From NCBI GenBank assembly GCA_003586115.2, contig QVOM02000116.1, positions 38,074,128 through 38,138,127 on the forward strand: 64,000 nt of DNA, given 5' to 3'. A program made the position numbers and the translations under genes. The notes beneath the pieces were generated by a model. It had not been told where the DNA came from and did not search any database. It saw only the letters and a program-made list of their open reading frames with translations. This DNA is from Salvator merianae. Its lineage: Eukaryota > Chordata > Lepidosauria > Squamata > Teiidae. Below are positions 46,591 to 58,760 of this stretch, one piece after another (positions within the stretch are counted from its first letter, which is position 1; every line of letters begins with the position of its first letter).

Positions 46591-47681
46591 GTACATAGTC
46601 CAGAAAAGTTTTTTTAATGGGCTATGGTTCTCTTGGGCTGCATCTGTGACAAGTGAAAGGAGGGATCAAGTCCACATGGTAACTGTGCCCCCATGTATGC
46701 AGGGTATCCCCAAGGGCTGGCAAGTGTCCTTGGAGGAGCTCTTCCTGCAGAGAAGAAAGAGTTACTCTGAGGGCAGCCATTGCCCACAGATGGAAGAGCT
46801 GCCATCCTGTACATCACATGACCCTGTTTCATGACAGGCAGAAAATGGCTGACTTTCAGGACCATTGCCTGCATGTCTTGAAATAGGGTTGTGCTGTAAC
46901 TTCGAAACTGGGGAACTTCAGTTCCTTGGCTTTGAGGTTTGTGACTGTAAGAGGCAGGGGGCATGCAGATGCCTTGCTTCCTGCCTCTGGGACCAAAACA
47001 AATGCTCTGGTCCATCAGGCACCATAATACCCTGTCGTAGGGGGCATTTTTTTCTCAACACTATATGCACTAAACTAAAACCAAAGTAAAGTGGTGCATC
47101 TTCACCAGACATCACAAACAAGTCCATACCATACATCATCTCACAAAGCTGATCTGCTGAAACATTTGCAAGAAATAAGGCTTCGCTTGTTCCCCTAAAT
47201 CCTGGGAGCAGAACAACACAGAAAAGGTTCTAGTAAATGTGAAGGTTAAAATCCAATGGAATTCTTGAATTCAAACTAATAAGCACCTTAAATGCAATAC
47301 TCCAGATAACACTGTAGTTGAAAAAAAAGGAAATACATATGGCTGCTCAATCTTCCTACTTCAGGAGGCCCTAGAGTTGAAGTAAGAGAGGTAGAGAAAA
47401 GCACTTATAGGGACTTGTAAACTGAGATGGAAAAACTTTGGAAGAAAAGTCAATACTGATTCCCTTGGAACAATACTGGCAAGCAAACAGGTGAGGCCAG
47501 GTGGGTGAGCAGCCAGGAAGATGAGCAAGTGGCTGGAAGAAAGAAAGAACAAAAGGAGTAGCTAGCACAACAAGCAGCTGGCTTAGAGTAGACCTTGTTA
47601 TCAGCACATGTGTTCCTTAGAGGAAACACTGAAAATGGCTTAGTGCCTCCAGAAGCCAGACATTTCTGGTACTCCAAGCGT
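46591..47681. other. No confirmed feature
   Basis: 46620-47060 has a MITE-like G/C content and chance frames up to 133 codons, but I could not define termini. Confidence 0.4.
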
Positions 47682-48293
47682 GCATCCAGACAGAGTAAAT
47701 AACCTAGAATTATTTCAAAATAGTGTTTGATTTGCCAGATGTGATCATAGTGCTCCCAATATAGTCCTGGAATATCCTCGGTTTAAGATATTTTGGAGAA
47801 AGAACTATCATGGTGGAATATTTCGCTAATACAAAATTACATCGCTGTCTAGTTTGCTGTTGCAAGAACTACGGGGAGAACATGGACAAGAACAGAGCCA
47901 CGAGCAGCTACCCAGAAGTCCTGCTCGAAACGCTACTGGATACTTTCACAGTGCGATGAGCTGATCACACAAGTGGCCACTTGCATGGTGACAAAGTACG
48001 TGTCTGACAAGGAGGAAGTAAGAGGAAGGGAATGGGTGTGGCTAGGATTCCAAACAGAACCAATCAGCAATGCATAGAGTCAGTAGTGGCTCGCCAATCA
48101 TGAACAAGTGAACAAAAGCTAAAGGCGTGAGGTGGGTCGCATGCAAAGGAAATCTTGAAGCAATAGTGTAACTTCCTCACTGTGTGACATGCTAAAATGC
48201 AGGATGTTGATCTAAAGACCAGGCAAGTAGAAGTAATGCCAGGAATGCATTATTCCAGAATGACCAAAAATAGCAGATGGTGCCTGGAGATGG
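47682..48293. mobile_element. Probable DNA transposon of about 610 bp
   Basis: Left end GCATCCAGACAGAGTAAAT; reverse complement of the right end GGCCATCTCCAGGCACC; core CATC(TC)CCAGRCA. The inner words cctagaattatttc and ccagaatgaccaaaaa suggest extended repeats. 'ctcccaatatagtcctgg' near 47753 is shared with the stem-loop at 16301. Slightly CpG-enriched. No target duplication defined. Confidence 0.45.
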
Positions 48294-49264
48294 CCAAAGA
48301 TAGAAATTGCACTCAGTATGTTGCTCCTTCCTTCATCACATGGGAGTGAGGGAGTGACTCAGCCTCCACAAATACCTCAAAAATAGTTTTGTGTGGCCTA
48401 TGAATGAATCATGCTCAGGCGAGTGTGCAGAAACTTGGGGCTGCTCAAGAGCATGTGAATTTGAATGGCATGCCCCTGGAGCACCCCCTGGAGCACACAA
48501 GGTGCCCATGTGGATGGTGCCATTGCCTCCCTGTGATCTAACAATTCCTCTTGACGCACAGCTTAGCAGAATAAAAGGTCAGCTCAGAGGTCAAAAGCAA
48601 TGATCCAACACCTAGTGGTGGCTGGCACTCAGAGCACATTGGAGGGACTGATGAACTATTTGCCATTAGTCCTTGATGTGTATAGCCTGTGGGAAACCAC
48701 ACTTACTTCTATTTTGCATCAGATCTTGGTTTTCTGCAACTTGTAGAGATCAGAGGCCAGTTCCCTGTACCCCAAATGACCACTTCTTGTTGCCCACAAT
48801 GCTGTTCCATTAAAGAGGTTTGGCATGACTAACAATCAAGATGGCTTGGCATATTCCTAGCCATCACTTCTCAAGTTTGATTCAAGAGCCTATGTTTTTG
48901 CCTTGACTATGATGCCTGCCTAAATCATCTTCCCACAGATCTCTCAGCATCATTGTTTTCAATACTGTTTTTGGCAATAATGTTCAATGTAAAGACTCTG
49001 CACATTCTCAGCTTTGTGGCTTTTGTGACTCTGCTAAGCAATACCCCCAAGAGGAGGGTAAGGGACCTCTACCAGGCACCCAATGATGTCTTTCACAGTT
49101 CAGCTGGGGACTGTGAGGGGAGAAAAGAGGAAAATAGAATGAAATATGTAGTCCTCATACCTGCTTAGGAGGCCAAAATCTTCCAGGCTGTTCTTCTAAC
49201 AATCTAAGTTTTGCAAATATTTTCTGTGGGGGCTATCTGTAAGGAAAGTTAACATATAAACCCC
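48294..49264. other. No recognisable feature
   Basis: Nothing supportable seen. Confidence 0.5.
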
Positions 49265-49555
49265 ATATAATTGGAATTGGACCTATTCTCACTTGCCTCA
49301 GAGGCAGGGCTAGAACCAATGGAATAAAATTTCAAGTAGATACAGGTTAGACATTAGAAAAATTCTACCTGACAGTAAGAGCTGTCAGTCAGTGGAACAG
49401 GTTACTCTATAAAGTGGTAAGTATCCCTTCACTGAAGGTCTTCAAGCAGAGGCTGAATAACCATCTGTCCAGGATGGTCTAGAAAATCCTGCGTTGGGCA
49501 GGGGGTTGGATGCAAAAAGCTTGGAGGTCCTTTCTATTTCTATGATTCTATGAAA
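49265..49555 (+). mobile_element. CR1 LINE 3' end
   Basis: Sense orientation. The segment tagacattagaaaaattcta then 'cagtggaacaggttactcta' encodes the decayed RLDxRKxFY…QWNRLL region; the 'ttcaagcagaggctgaata', 'gttgggcagggggttgga' and 'tctatttctatgattctatg' blocks complete the 3' end. Older than the 27413 copy. Confidence 0.85.
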
Positions 49556-50089
49556 TAGTCCATACCTTGAGAATCACAATGGGGAGAAAATATTCTTTCA
49601 AATTTTAGCCATGTTTAGCTATGATTCCTGCCTGTTAAAGAGAAGTGAACTTCTTAGATAATGGCTTGATGACTTATTATCAGTCTGCCCCATTGGGTGT
49701 GGATTTTGTATAACCATGTATATGTCCTATCCTTGAGCAATGCTGAAGGATACCCAAAACCTGTCCTTGACTGATACTTTCCATTATGGGCATACTCGGG
49801 TAGAGAAGTGACAGGAACTGTACCTATGAGGGGAAATGGGTTTTATCAAGCTATCTCTTTATCACTCCAAGCTCTTTCTTTCTGAGTGGCTCATATTACC
49901 TGGATAGGTTTACATGCACTCCTCAACCACACTGAAAAGCATTTAGGCAGCACTGAAGGATTGGCATTCAAAAAATAAAGGACGTATTCCACTACACATG
50001 CTTGTGTAATTTAATTTTTATGTTTTAAAACTTTTAGAAATTGTTTTTACACTTGTTATTAGTTGTTAAATTTCTTAGTTGTCTCAGCT
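49556..50089. other. No recognisable feature
   Basis: Nothing supportable seen. Confidence 0.5.
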
Positions 50090-50828
50090 GAAACTTCTCT
50101 GGTTTGAAGCTCAATATTAAAAAAATAATATCATGGCATCCAGTCCCATCGCTCCTTAGCAAATAGAAGGAAAAGAAATGGAATCTGTGATAGATTTTAC
50201 TTTCCTGGGCTCATTTAAATGAATGTTTTACACCATTTTATGGTTTTTATCTTTTTATTGTTGTGCTCTGCCAAGTGATCTTTGGGTGAAGGGTGGGAAT
50301 TAAATAACTAAATAAATATCTCTGCAGATGGTGACTGTAACCATGAAATAGAAAGATGGAAACCTATGGCAGACCTGGACAGCATATTAAAAAGCAGAGA
50401 CATCACCTTGCCAACAAAGGTCCATTTAGACAAAGTTATGGTAGTAACAGTTGGATCATAAGAAAGACTGAGCACTAAAGAACTAACTCTTTCAAACTGT
50501 GGTGCTGGAGAAAACCTCTGAAAGTTCCTTGGACTGGAAGGAGATCAAATCAGCCAATACTAAAGGAAGTCAACCCTGACTGTTCACTGGAAAGACAAAT
50601 ACGGAAGCAGCTCAAATACTTTGGCTACAAAATGAGAAGGTAGAACTCACTAGAAAAGACCTAATACTAGCGAAGATTAAAGGCAAAAGGAGAAGGGGAC
50701 AGTAGAGGATGAGATGGATAGACAGTGTTGTGGAAGCAATGAACATGAGCTTGGGCAGACTCTGAAGATAGTGGAGGTCAGAAGGGCTAGCTTGCTGCAG
50801 TCTGAGTCAGACAACAACAACAAAAAGT
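50090..50828 (+). mobile_element. BovB (RTE) LINE fragment: end of ORF and 3' tail
   Basis: Diagnostic BovB blocks in order: 'atcatggcatccagtcccat', 'tttcctgggctc' (broken by the insert at 50213-50318), 'gcagatggtgactgtaacca', 'agcagagacatcaccttgcc', 'aacaaaggtcc', 'aactgtggtgctggagaaaa', 'gttccttggactggaaggag', 'aggatgagatggatagacag', and the end gtctgagtcagacaacaaca. This is the C-terminal 230 or so codons of the RTE ORF, riddled with stops, plus the (CAA)n end. BovB is widespread in squamates and known for horizontal transfer. Confidence 0.9.
50213..50318 (+). repeat. L2-like tail/SINE nested in BovB
   Basis: Between 'tttcctgggctc' and 'ctctgcagatggtgac', where BovB should be continuous, sits 'ttatggtttttatcttttta', then 'gggtgaagggtgggaatta' and aataaataaat. 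It is the same sequence as 5618-5726. It inserted after the BovB copy. Confidence 0.75.
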
Positions 50829-50926
50829 AAGTACGGTATAGACAGATTTTCAAAACCATCACACTAACAACAGAATCATCTCAAGTAGAAGTTCAGGCTA
50901 AAGAAGACTGAATAAACCTCAAAGAT

Positions 50927-51058
50927 CAGAGGTGGCTAACCTATGCTCATTCAGCTGTACTTGGCTTCAAACTGTTATCAGCCAGTCTCGGCATGGACAA
51001 TGTCAGGAATATCTCCAACAGCGTGTGGAGGGAGAGGGCTATAGGTTAGCCATAGATG
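50927..51058. mobile_element. Short hAT-like MITE
   Basis: Left end CAGAGGTGGCTAACCTATG; reverse complement of the right end CATCTATGGCTAACCTATAG. This 'gtggctaacctatg…ataggttagccac' layout is a well-known reptile MITE. Flanks TCAAAGAT and TTGAACAC match poorly. Confidence 0.65.
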
Positions 51059-51370
51059 TTGAACACAGTGACAAAGAAATGATACTACAGTTGTAAAAAA
51101 AGCCTGGGAGAAAAGCATCTCTTTGCATGAAGAACAATGGCATTTCCCTAGAAGAGAGAAGTAATTTGTGTTTCATGCAAAAGTTGGCATGATAGTCCAG
51201 AGGGGAAGAGGCTTCAATTTGTCATATAGACTGGCCAATCAGCACGTCACAAATCTGGTGAAAAATGAGTACAAGAGAGTGGGAGAGGGGCAAGTATCAA
51301 TACACAGTTTATCACACTCACCTGGGCTGTGATCAAATATGCCACTTCAGTTGCTGTGCTGCCACCTTTC

Positions 51371-51545
51371 TTAAGCATGTAAGAAATGCCCTGGATCAGA
51401 CCCTTGGCCCACCTAGGCCAGCAACCTACTCTCACAGTGTTCAACCAGCTGCAGAAGCTACAGGACACAGCTTGCTGCACACAGCTTGCTGCATCCACAC
51501 AGGAAAAATGGACTATGAAGGTGCTCACCATATCCTCAGGTTGTC
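51371..51545 (+). repeat. Common squamate repeat, partial copy
   Basis: agcatgtaagaaatgccctg, then gatcagacccttggccca and 'ctcacagtgttcaaccagct' follow the family order seen at 19866. A 14-bp tandem duplication (acacagcttgctgc) lies at about 51474-51502. Confidence 0.55.
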
Positions 51546-51749
51546 ACATTGTTGCCATGCAGATATACAGCAGCCATGAGAGCAACCTACCTGATTTGTG
51601 CTCCACCTGTACGTCTCTTTTGTCATGCTGAAAATACCTACTTTGGGGGGCATTTCTAGCATGGCAAAAAGGACACCTGGGCAGCATCTTGGAAACTCAG
51701 AAACAGCCCTGGCTTCAAAGAGAGTGAGTGAGTGAAATTCGTGGCATGC

Positions 51750-52242
51750 AGATACTGTGCCCTTCACCTCTAGGACAGGATCAAGGGCAGTCCAGAACAG
51801 AGCATCAGCCTTGAAGGCTGGACCCAGCCCTCAAACCTGGCACTCAGCCTTCAAAGATGGGGGGGGGGAGTTTCTGGTCTTCTTAGTTTCTGGCCAGGCT
51901 CTTTTTGGCACACACCAATTTCCAATGCACTTCTGGCAGCACTTCTTGGTGTGCCTCCAAAAGGGGCCACCCAGTCTATTCTGGTCCATGGGGGTGTGCT
52001 ATCTGCATGCCCTTCATAGTCTGGAGTACAGACATAGTCTGCTTGTGGACCTCTTTAAAAAGGTCCACTGCAGGACCAGGTTAGGGCAACATATTAGCAC
52101 CCTGGAATGGTCCATAGTTCCATCTAATGCAGATGAAGCATAGTAGGAGGGGGCTGGGCCCACTGCCTTCCTCACTAGCATGAGGAAGGTGGATCCCTAG
52201 ACCCCTTCCTGAACTGGGATTAAGGTAAGAGCAGAAAGAGCC
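51750..52242. mobile_element. MITE related to group A, left end uncertain
   Basis: The right end (reverse complement GGCTCTTTCTGCTCTTACC) is a good group terminus. The left end is only loosely fitted near 51758 (TGCCCTTCACCTC). The interior has matched halves (ttaaaaaggtccactg…). Plus-strand right end contains AAGGTAAGA (52222-52230). Confidence 0.5.
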
Positions 52243-53362
52243 ATAGTCTCCCAGCAGCTATTTGGCTGCAAGCCACCTTCTATTACCAGAGGCACTTACC
52301 TATACCCGGCAAGCTAGTGTTGAGTCTGAAGCGATGGCACAGTATGACTATCTCAGACTTCCTACTAAACAGATGTCTTTCATGATCCACCTTCTGCCTT
52401 GGCTCCCTGACATGCTGGAGTAGCCGGAAATCCTAGGAAACAGATGGGTAGATACGTTAAGAGATGGACCAGATCCCAAATCTGAAAATTTGCAAAGTTG
52501 AACTGTGGCCAAAACTTGGCCACATTGCTAGATAAAGATTCAGTGGGCTACTGGAGGAGGTTTGAGAACATGTGGCCCTCTAGAAGTAGTTGGAGTAGGG
52601 CTGTCATCAGTCCTTCTGTCTGGGATATGTGAGGTCTAGAAACCTGTAACTGTCTGAGGGAGAAAAATTCCCCACTGCCCTATTAATGTAACATGCCACT
52701 AGATCAGACTGAGGACCAAGAGCCTTAACTAGACCTGTGCTGCAGGCCCCCCACTGATGTGCAAGAAGCTCCCCTCCACTGAACCCAAGGAACTCTAAAA
52801 TCTCGTTTGGGGTGCAGAATAAGAAGCTCATTTTACTGACTTTTAGTTCGAGTGACTGTAGAAAACATTTGAATCCCATTTTATATCCCTCTCTGCCAAA
52901 CTTGTTTTATTTCTCAGGTGGGAGGGAGCAGGGCAAGAGCAAGGAAATAATCTTGAGCCATCTTGGCAGCATATTCCCAGGCGCTGAAGTCATGGGGTTA
53001 GGGCCAGAGTGCTTAGCCACCATCGCCTCTCCAGCAGCAAAAGATGAAAGTCAGACAAAATAATCCCAAGAAGTGCTTAACTGTGACTATTAAGTCCCAA
53101 AGGATTTAGCAGAGTTTACTTTCCTCCAAATGCTAGGAGGAACTTCGGCTGAAGTCCATTAAGCAAATTAAAAAAGCAAAAGGAAAACAAACACAGATTA
53201 ATGGAGATAGGCATTTTATGAGGGAAAGGAAACAGTTATTCCTTTAAACAAAGCTCCTGAACTGGTATTTGGACTTCAGGGGCCTCTGGATCTTATAAAT
53301 GGAAGAGATTATTCTCCCCATGTTACCCTGCTGGTAATCATAAAAAGAAAGTTAATAGATTC
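52243..53362. other. No gene; MITE scrap at about 52557; non-coding candidate from 53090
   Basis: 'tgtggccctctagaagtag' near 52571 is a fragment of a common reptile MITE. 53090-53480 is repeat-free, A/T-rich and gap-free of termini, so it is a candidate for conserved non-coding sequence. Confidence 0.35.
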
Positions 53363-53383
53363 CCCACCACCACCACCACCACT
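53363..53383. repeat. (CCA)n microsatellite
   Basis: About seven CCA units. Confidence 0.9.
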
Positions 53384-53654
53384 GAGCAATCTTTCAGGAA
53401 ACCGTTGGAGCAACATAATCCGTAATGTTTCAAGTTCAGAGCATGACATACTGCTATTTGCTCCTTTGTTTTTAAGTAGGGAATTAGGCAATAAATCTTT
53501 CTTGAGCAGAGAATGTCCTTGCTGAAAATAAAAGCTTGCTGGGAAGCTTTCCCATAGGCCTTCTCACCTTGCTTGATAAAACCATCAAAGATTCATTCCT
53601 TTGCCATCCGAGAGAAGGAAATCTTACCAATGTCATAAAATCCTTGGACTCTTA

Positions 53655-53790
53655 GGTCCTTTCTGCAGTGGGTCTTATTCTGGAATATATCCTGAAATAG
53701 GGCCCTGTCTGCTATAATCTGCACTGTCATGCGGATGGCAGGCCCCTCTTCTGAGATATATCCTGGAATAAGGCCCAGTGCAGTAAGGGC
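53655..53790. mobile_element. Fold-back MITE (group C), shortened copy
   Basis: Left arm GGTCCTTTCTGCAGTGGG; reverse complement of the right arm GGCCCTTACTGCACTGGG; pairing continues through cttattctggaatatat / cttattccaggatatat for about 50 bp. The centre (ctgcactgtcatgcggatgg) matches one arm of 20184-20363 only, so this copy has lost most of the other inner arm. Flanks TTA and GTA. Confidence 0.7.
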
Positions 53791-53793
53791 CGT

Positions 53794-54654
53794 ATTGTAA
53801 AGTTATGCCTCACAAAAACAGGGCTGCCAAAGTAGCTATCCTGGTTTGAGAGTTCAGGCCTAGACTTGCTTCTGATGCCTGAAATGTGGTTGGATTGTGA
53901 CTTTGTAAGAAAGAGAAGGAGAGCCCCAATGAACCTCCACGTGCACTTTTGAGCCTACTTGGGTGCACACTTCCACACTATGCACATAAGGACACCTCTC
54001 TGAAGTGCCCTCATAATCTTTGCAGGTATAACACACCTTTCAGTTTCTGACACATTCCCATTCTCCAGCTATCATCCGCAGAATCTAGGCCTGCCTTTGG
54101 CCACATCTGTGCTTTCCACTCCAGGGCGCTCCCCTTGTCCCAAGAAGCACCTGCTGTGTCATGTCGCACCCTGCAGACAAGGGCAACTCTGTGCTCCAAA
54201 ATGGAGACAGAAGGTGCCATGGATGGGATTGCCTCCCCCATCCACTCAAAATTAAGCTGCTTCCAGTGGACACGAGAATGTTGCTTTGCAGTTTGAAAGA
54301 AGTCGTCCTTATTTGTGGAACCAATGAGTGGCTTGCTGAACTATTCAGCAGCAAGAGGCTGATGATGATCCTACCCATCCCATATAGAGGTGAAGAAAAG
54401 CAATTCACTTCTCTTAGACTTCTCAGTAGTGTCTCGTTGCCAGTGTGCCTGGTGGGGCAGAGGGTAAGACAGTAGAAAGGAAGTGAGTCAGAATAGCCAG
54501 TGATAACTGTAAGTGAGACACATTAAGGCTGTAATTCTATATCAAGTCATAAGAAAATTAAGTTCACTGAATATAGCAGATGATGTAGACATTATCCAAT
54601 TCTGTACTGGCACGTGTACAGACGAGAAGGAGAAAGTGGTTTCAAGTTTTGGAC
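53794..54654. other. No recognisable feature
   Basis: Nothing supportable seen. Confidence 0.5.
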
Positions 54655-54967
54655 TAATTAGTGCAGTTGAACCGAACACCCATTTGTTTTACCATCAAAC
54701 CATTTAATCAAATAGTTTGTATTTGATTTTGCACTGGTCTGAAAAGAAAAATACAATTTTTCCATTCAAAAAAGCCCTTTTCAGGGGCAAAATCCAGCAC
54801 AACAAGAACATTCAATCAAATTGTTTGTGTTTGCAAGCAGGAGATTGGTTTGATTCAATTGAATTTTTGGAAGTCCGAACAATGCATGTTTAGTTCAATG
54901 CAAACATCTGTGAACATGAACTAGTCAATCAAATTTTTGAGTGCAAATTGCACTTTGCACATCTCTA
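54655..54967. mobile_element. hAT-like element of the TAG-GATGTGCA type
   Basis: The reverse complement of the right end is TAGAGATGTGCAAAGTGC, the same terminus class as 74-380 and 2995-3809. The left end (TAATTAGTGCAGTTGAAC) is approximate and no 8-bp duplication is confirmed. The interior is rich in CAATCAAAT/ATTTGATT words. Confidence 0.5.
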
Positions 54968-55589
54968 CTCAGTGCTTCCTATTTCTGTGCAAACATCCCT
55001 GCTGAGTAAATGAAAAGCAAAAAACTCTCATTTAGTCAAATCTGCATTTGCTCAATCCATAGTTTTTTCTTCTACTTATGTCACTGCACCCATGAGATCA
55101 TGAAGCAAATTTGTACAAACCTGGCTTTGCAACTTAAATGAAAAACTCTTAAAGACTGCAGAATACTCCTAAAGTTCAGAATAACACAGAAATAGTACAA
55201 TTGCATTACATTAGCGTTATACGTTGTATTCATTTTTTCAGCATAGAACATTCTAACAAAGCAAAAGCAGAAGAGAATCCAAAGGTAAAATAAATTCTTG
55301 TGGTTTTACCACATAACATCAAGCTTGACACAAAAATAGAAGTGTTAATCCCTGTTTCAGGAAATATTCTGAATCCAAGTTGTGCCTCCTGCAATTTCAA
55401 TTAAATATCAATGCACAAAATGGCTTCACAGTCCAGATAGTATTGGATAGTCTATGCAAAATTATGGAACTACAGTGAATAACTTTTAATGACATTCAGG
55501 ATTGGCCATAATGAAAACATAAAATCTAAACAAATAATTATCTTGGTTTAGTTAATCTTGGATCAGAAAGATAAGTCTTGAATGGCATG
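54968..55589. other. No recognisable feature
   Basis: Nothing supportable seen. Confidence 0.5.
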
Positions 55590-55804
55590 ATCTAACCCAG
55601 CGTTTCTCAACTGGGGGCCATATTGCTCCCTGTGGGCCCCCAGGATATTCCAAGGGGGCCCACAGGGGCTTTCTTCTCCCTCCCACTTCTGCACTCCACT
55701 GTTGTGTGCACCCGGTTGGACAGGGGGCACAAGAAGGAAACAAGGTTGGAAGGGTGCCACAGTCAGAAAAAGTTGGAGAAACACTGATCTAACCCAAACT
55801 TTGC
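55590..55804. mobile_element. hAT (Charlie-like) MITE with exact 8-bp duplication ATCTAACC
   Basis: The element proper is 55598-55796 (199 bp). Left end CAGCGTTTCTCAACTGGGG; reverse complement of the right end CAGTGTTTCTCCAACTTT. ATCTAACC is at 55590-55597 and 55797-55804. CAGTGTTTCTCAA is a familiar hAT-Charlie terminus. Confidence 0.92.
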
Positions 55805-56031
55805 ATATTTAATTAAGTGGAAAATTTACATGTTCATATTTAAGGCCAAAATACTATGCACTTTTAAGCTGGTAGACACTCCATCTGATTATTGTATGCC
55901 TTACTTTTGAATAAATATGCAAAGACTTGTATTATAAATTTAGGATGGTATAGAAGCTGGAGTATTGAATGAGAGTCTCCCCTCCATTCATTTCTGGAAT
56001 CTCACCAGATGGACCTTGGGCTAATTATTGA

Positions 56032-56055
56032 CCACACACACACACACACACACAC
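56032..56055. repeat. (CA)n microsatellite
   Basis: About twelve CA units. Confidence 0.95.
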
Positions 56056-58407
56056 CTGAATAGATAAAAGAGAATAAGAGAATAATGTTGGCTGCCTTGA
56101 GTTCTTCAGAACAGTAGGATATTTAAATGCAAGTAAATGAGCAGAAAGTCTCATCAGAATCAACAAGTAATATAACCCCTCCATGATTGTCCTATTCCAT
56201 TGTAATTGGCAGTAGGGTGATGTGTGGATTGTTGAGTCACCTGATGCCAACTCAAAAGCCAGAGTTCTGGCCTTGCTTATGGTTCCTGCCTGTAATTCTG
56301 GCCAGGGAAGTAGATTTCTGTGGCCAAAAAGGTTCTGGTGACCCTTGAGGATCACTTTGAAACATCATCTATGTGGCTCACCTCTTCCTACCCCCATTGT
56401 AGCAACACCTTATTGCCACACATACAGGCCATCCAAATTGGGGCTCAGTGTGGCTACAGACTAGGTCTTAGTAATTGGTGCTGATAAATAGATATGCATA
56501 GAACCAGGAATCTTAAGCTAGTTCTGCATGCTTGCCTTTGGTGTGCACCATGGTGATCATGTCTGCCCCAGAAAAAGTGTTCTAGGTCACAAAGGGGCAG
56601 CGTGGGGTAGAGCAGATTGGCAGCCATCTGCTGGATGGCCAGCCCAGTCCCTTTGAAGCCAAAGAACAAAAGTTCCAAAATTGCAGGCCAGGGACATTTG
56701 GCCCCAGAAATGGTCCATCTTCTAGGTCTTGGTGTAATGTCCCTAAGCTCTAGAATGGGCTGTTGGCCATTCCTGACACCCCCCACCAGTCAACACAGTG
56801 ACAACAGGAGCCAGAACCCAGCTTGAACTTTGCCCAGGCTACTTTTCAACTGTAGTACTCCTGGCCACAGATTCAACGCCTGGGAGCAGGCAGGGTGCTG
56901 TCACCTTCCGTGTCACATATCTTGGTGTGGACACTCCACACCCACTCACTGCTGGCATGATCCAATGGCCCTGTATGGATGCTGCTTTAGTATTTTTGAG
57001 ACATCTGGAAATAACTAACCTAACATCAAGTAACGAAAGTAGTTTTCCCCTTTGGCTTGACTGCCCTACCATTAAAACTTTACTCAGTGTTGGTTATAGG
57101 GGGTGGGAATGATGCAATCACTTCCTGTGTCTTTTTAGCAGCATTGATCTGCAGAAATAAGCAGCTGAACATCTCTCAGGATGAAATGACAATCATCAGT
57201 CCATGTTAACCTTTTTCGACCAAGGATGGGGTAAAAAAATGGTGGCACTGTGCAAAAACAAGCATATCTATTTTCCTATGTCCAGTGTTGGGGGTCTAGA
57301 CTTCTGCAGGAATACCAGATTCCCAGGGCTCTGGAATGCATAAATTGTGCAGTGACTCAAGTACTCCAGGTAACCTGGCTGATGTGTATGTTTGAATTCA
57401 GCTAATTTAAGCCTTAAAACTCTGGCAGCACACATGGACAGCAGAAATGATGAGATCATCCCTGCCCATATTCCAGAGGCACACAAAGTCTCCTGCTAAG
57501 ATGTGAACCAGTTACCATAAGGCGTCATCCTGTTCCCATTGAAATCAAAAGGAAGCCTTGCAGGTGACGTGCCAGGACCGGGGTTCGTACAGCGTGTCGC
57601 TCCATGGCACTCAGTCTTTTCCATTATACACACTCATCTTTCATGGTTATAACTTGGATGTAAATAGACCCTTGGCACAAAAAAAGTAAAAAGAATAATC
57701 AACTTTGAGCTTGCAAATAAAAGGAGGGGAATATGTTCTTGACATTTTTTTCCAGGCACGCAGAGCAAATGCAAAATGATCATTATTATATTTAAAAAGC
57801 TTTTTAGGTGCTTTATGCTTACAAAAAAAAATTAAAAGTAGGGATGCTTACCAGTTTCAATGGACTGAGAAAAATAATCCTCAGTTTTAAAATGTTAAAA
57901 TGAGGGCCTTTTGCATAACTGAAAATATTACTGTTAAAAGAATCAAAAAGACCACTGAGCAGAGTTGAAAGTTCTTATCTTAACTGGAATGCTCCAAATA
58001 TTCATTTTTGTCTCATTTAAAATTGCTCACTGGTCACAGAATGTGTGAGAAAGAGTTGCATTCCAGTCATTGCAGGCTTGGATTCAGGTATGGCAGCTTT
58101 CACCCCCGGGTAGCTGCAGATGCTTTGGGGTCCCTAAAGACACTGAATCAGTTATACAGCAATGTGGATTACAACTTCCATCACTGTCACTTGAACCACC
58201 TTGGTGGTAGGACTGATGGCAGAAAACATCCCCTTGAGGAAGCTGCCTTATAGATTTTGCTTACTTAAATACAGTGATGCCATGTGTCCACTGTGACTGG
58301 CATGGCAGAATGTAAGGCAGCTAAAATGCACAGGGAGGAGGGTCATTCATTTGGCCTGTTTATCCCAATTGGTGCAAACTTTGAACCTGGGGAACGAAAG
58401 TTTCAAA
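56056..58407. other. No gene; repeated block at 56744-56775
   Basis: The block shared with 14598-14629 suggests an unrecognised repeat around 56.5-56.8 kb. The remainder, including A/T-rich 57640-57960, shows nothing. Confidence 0.4.
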
Positions 58408-58760
58408 GGGCCTTTCCGCACTTACCAGAATCAGTGCAAGGCCTAGACCACTTCTGGGCCTCTCTCTTCCACACTCTGCTGCAGAACAGAGAGGCCATGC
58501 CCCCTCCTGGACCACTCCATCCACACTGGATGGAGTGTAGCACAGGCTGCACACCCAAAAGTGGCCACCTAGACTATGACAGTAGTAACCTTTTTCAAAA
58601 GGTCTTCCACTGTCCTACTCATGAGTAAACCAGCCCAGGGAGATGTGCAGGAAGGCACACACCTGCCTGTTCCAGTTTATCAGGGAGAACCAATTTGGCA
58701 ACACACCAAATTGCACCACCAAAATGATTCTCCTGGAGGCTCTGAGGCTGGGCGCATGGA
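58408..58760. mobile_element. MITE (group A-like), right end not found
   Basis: The left end GGGCCTTTCCGCACTTACC is a textbook group terminus. Inner 'ctggaggctctgaggctgg' parallels 45525-46038. The matching right terminus could not be located, so the end coordinate is approximate. Confidence 0.5.
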
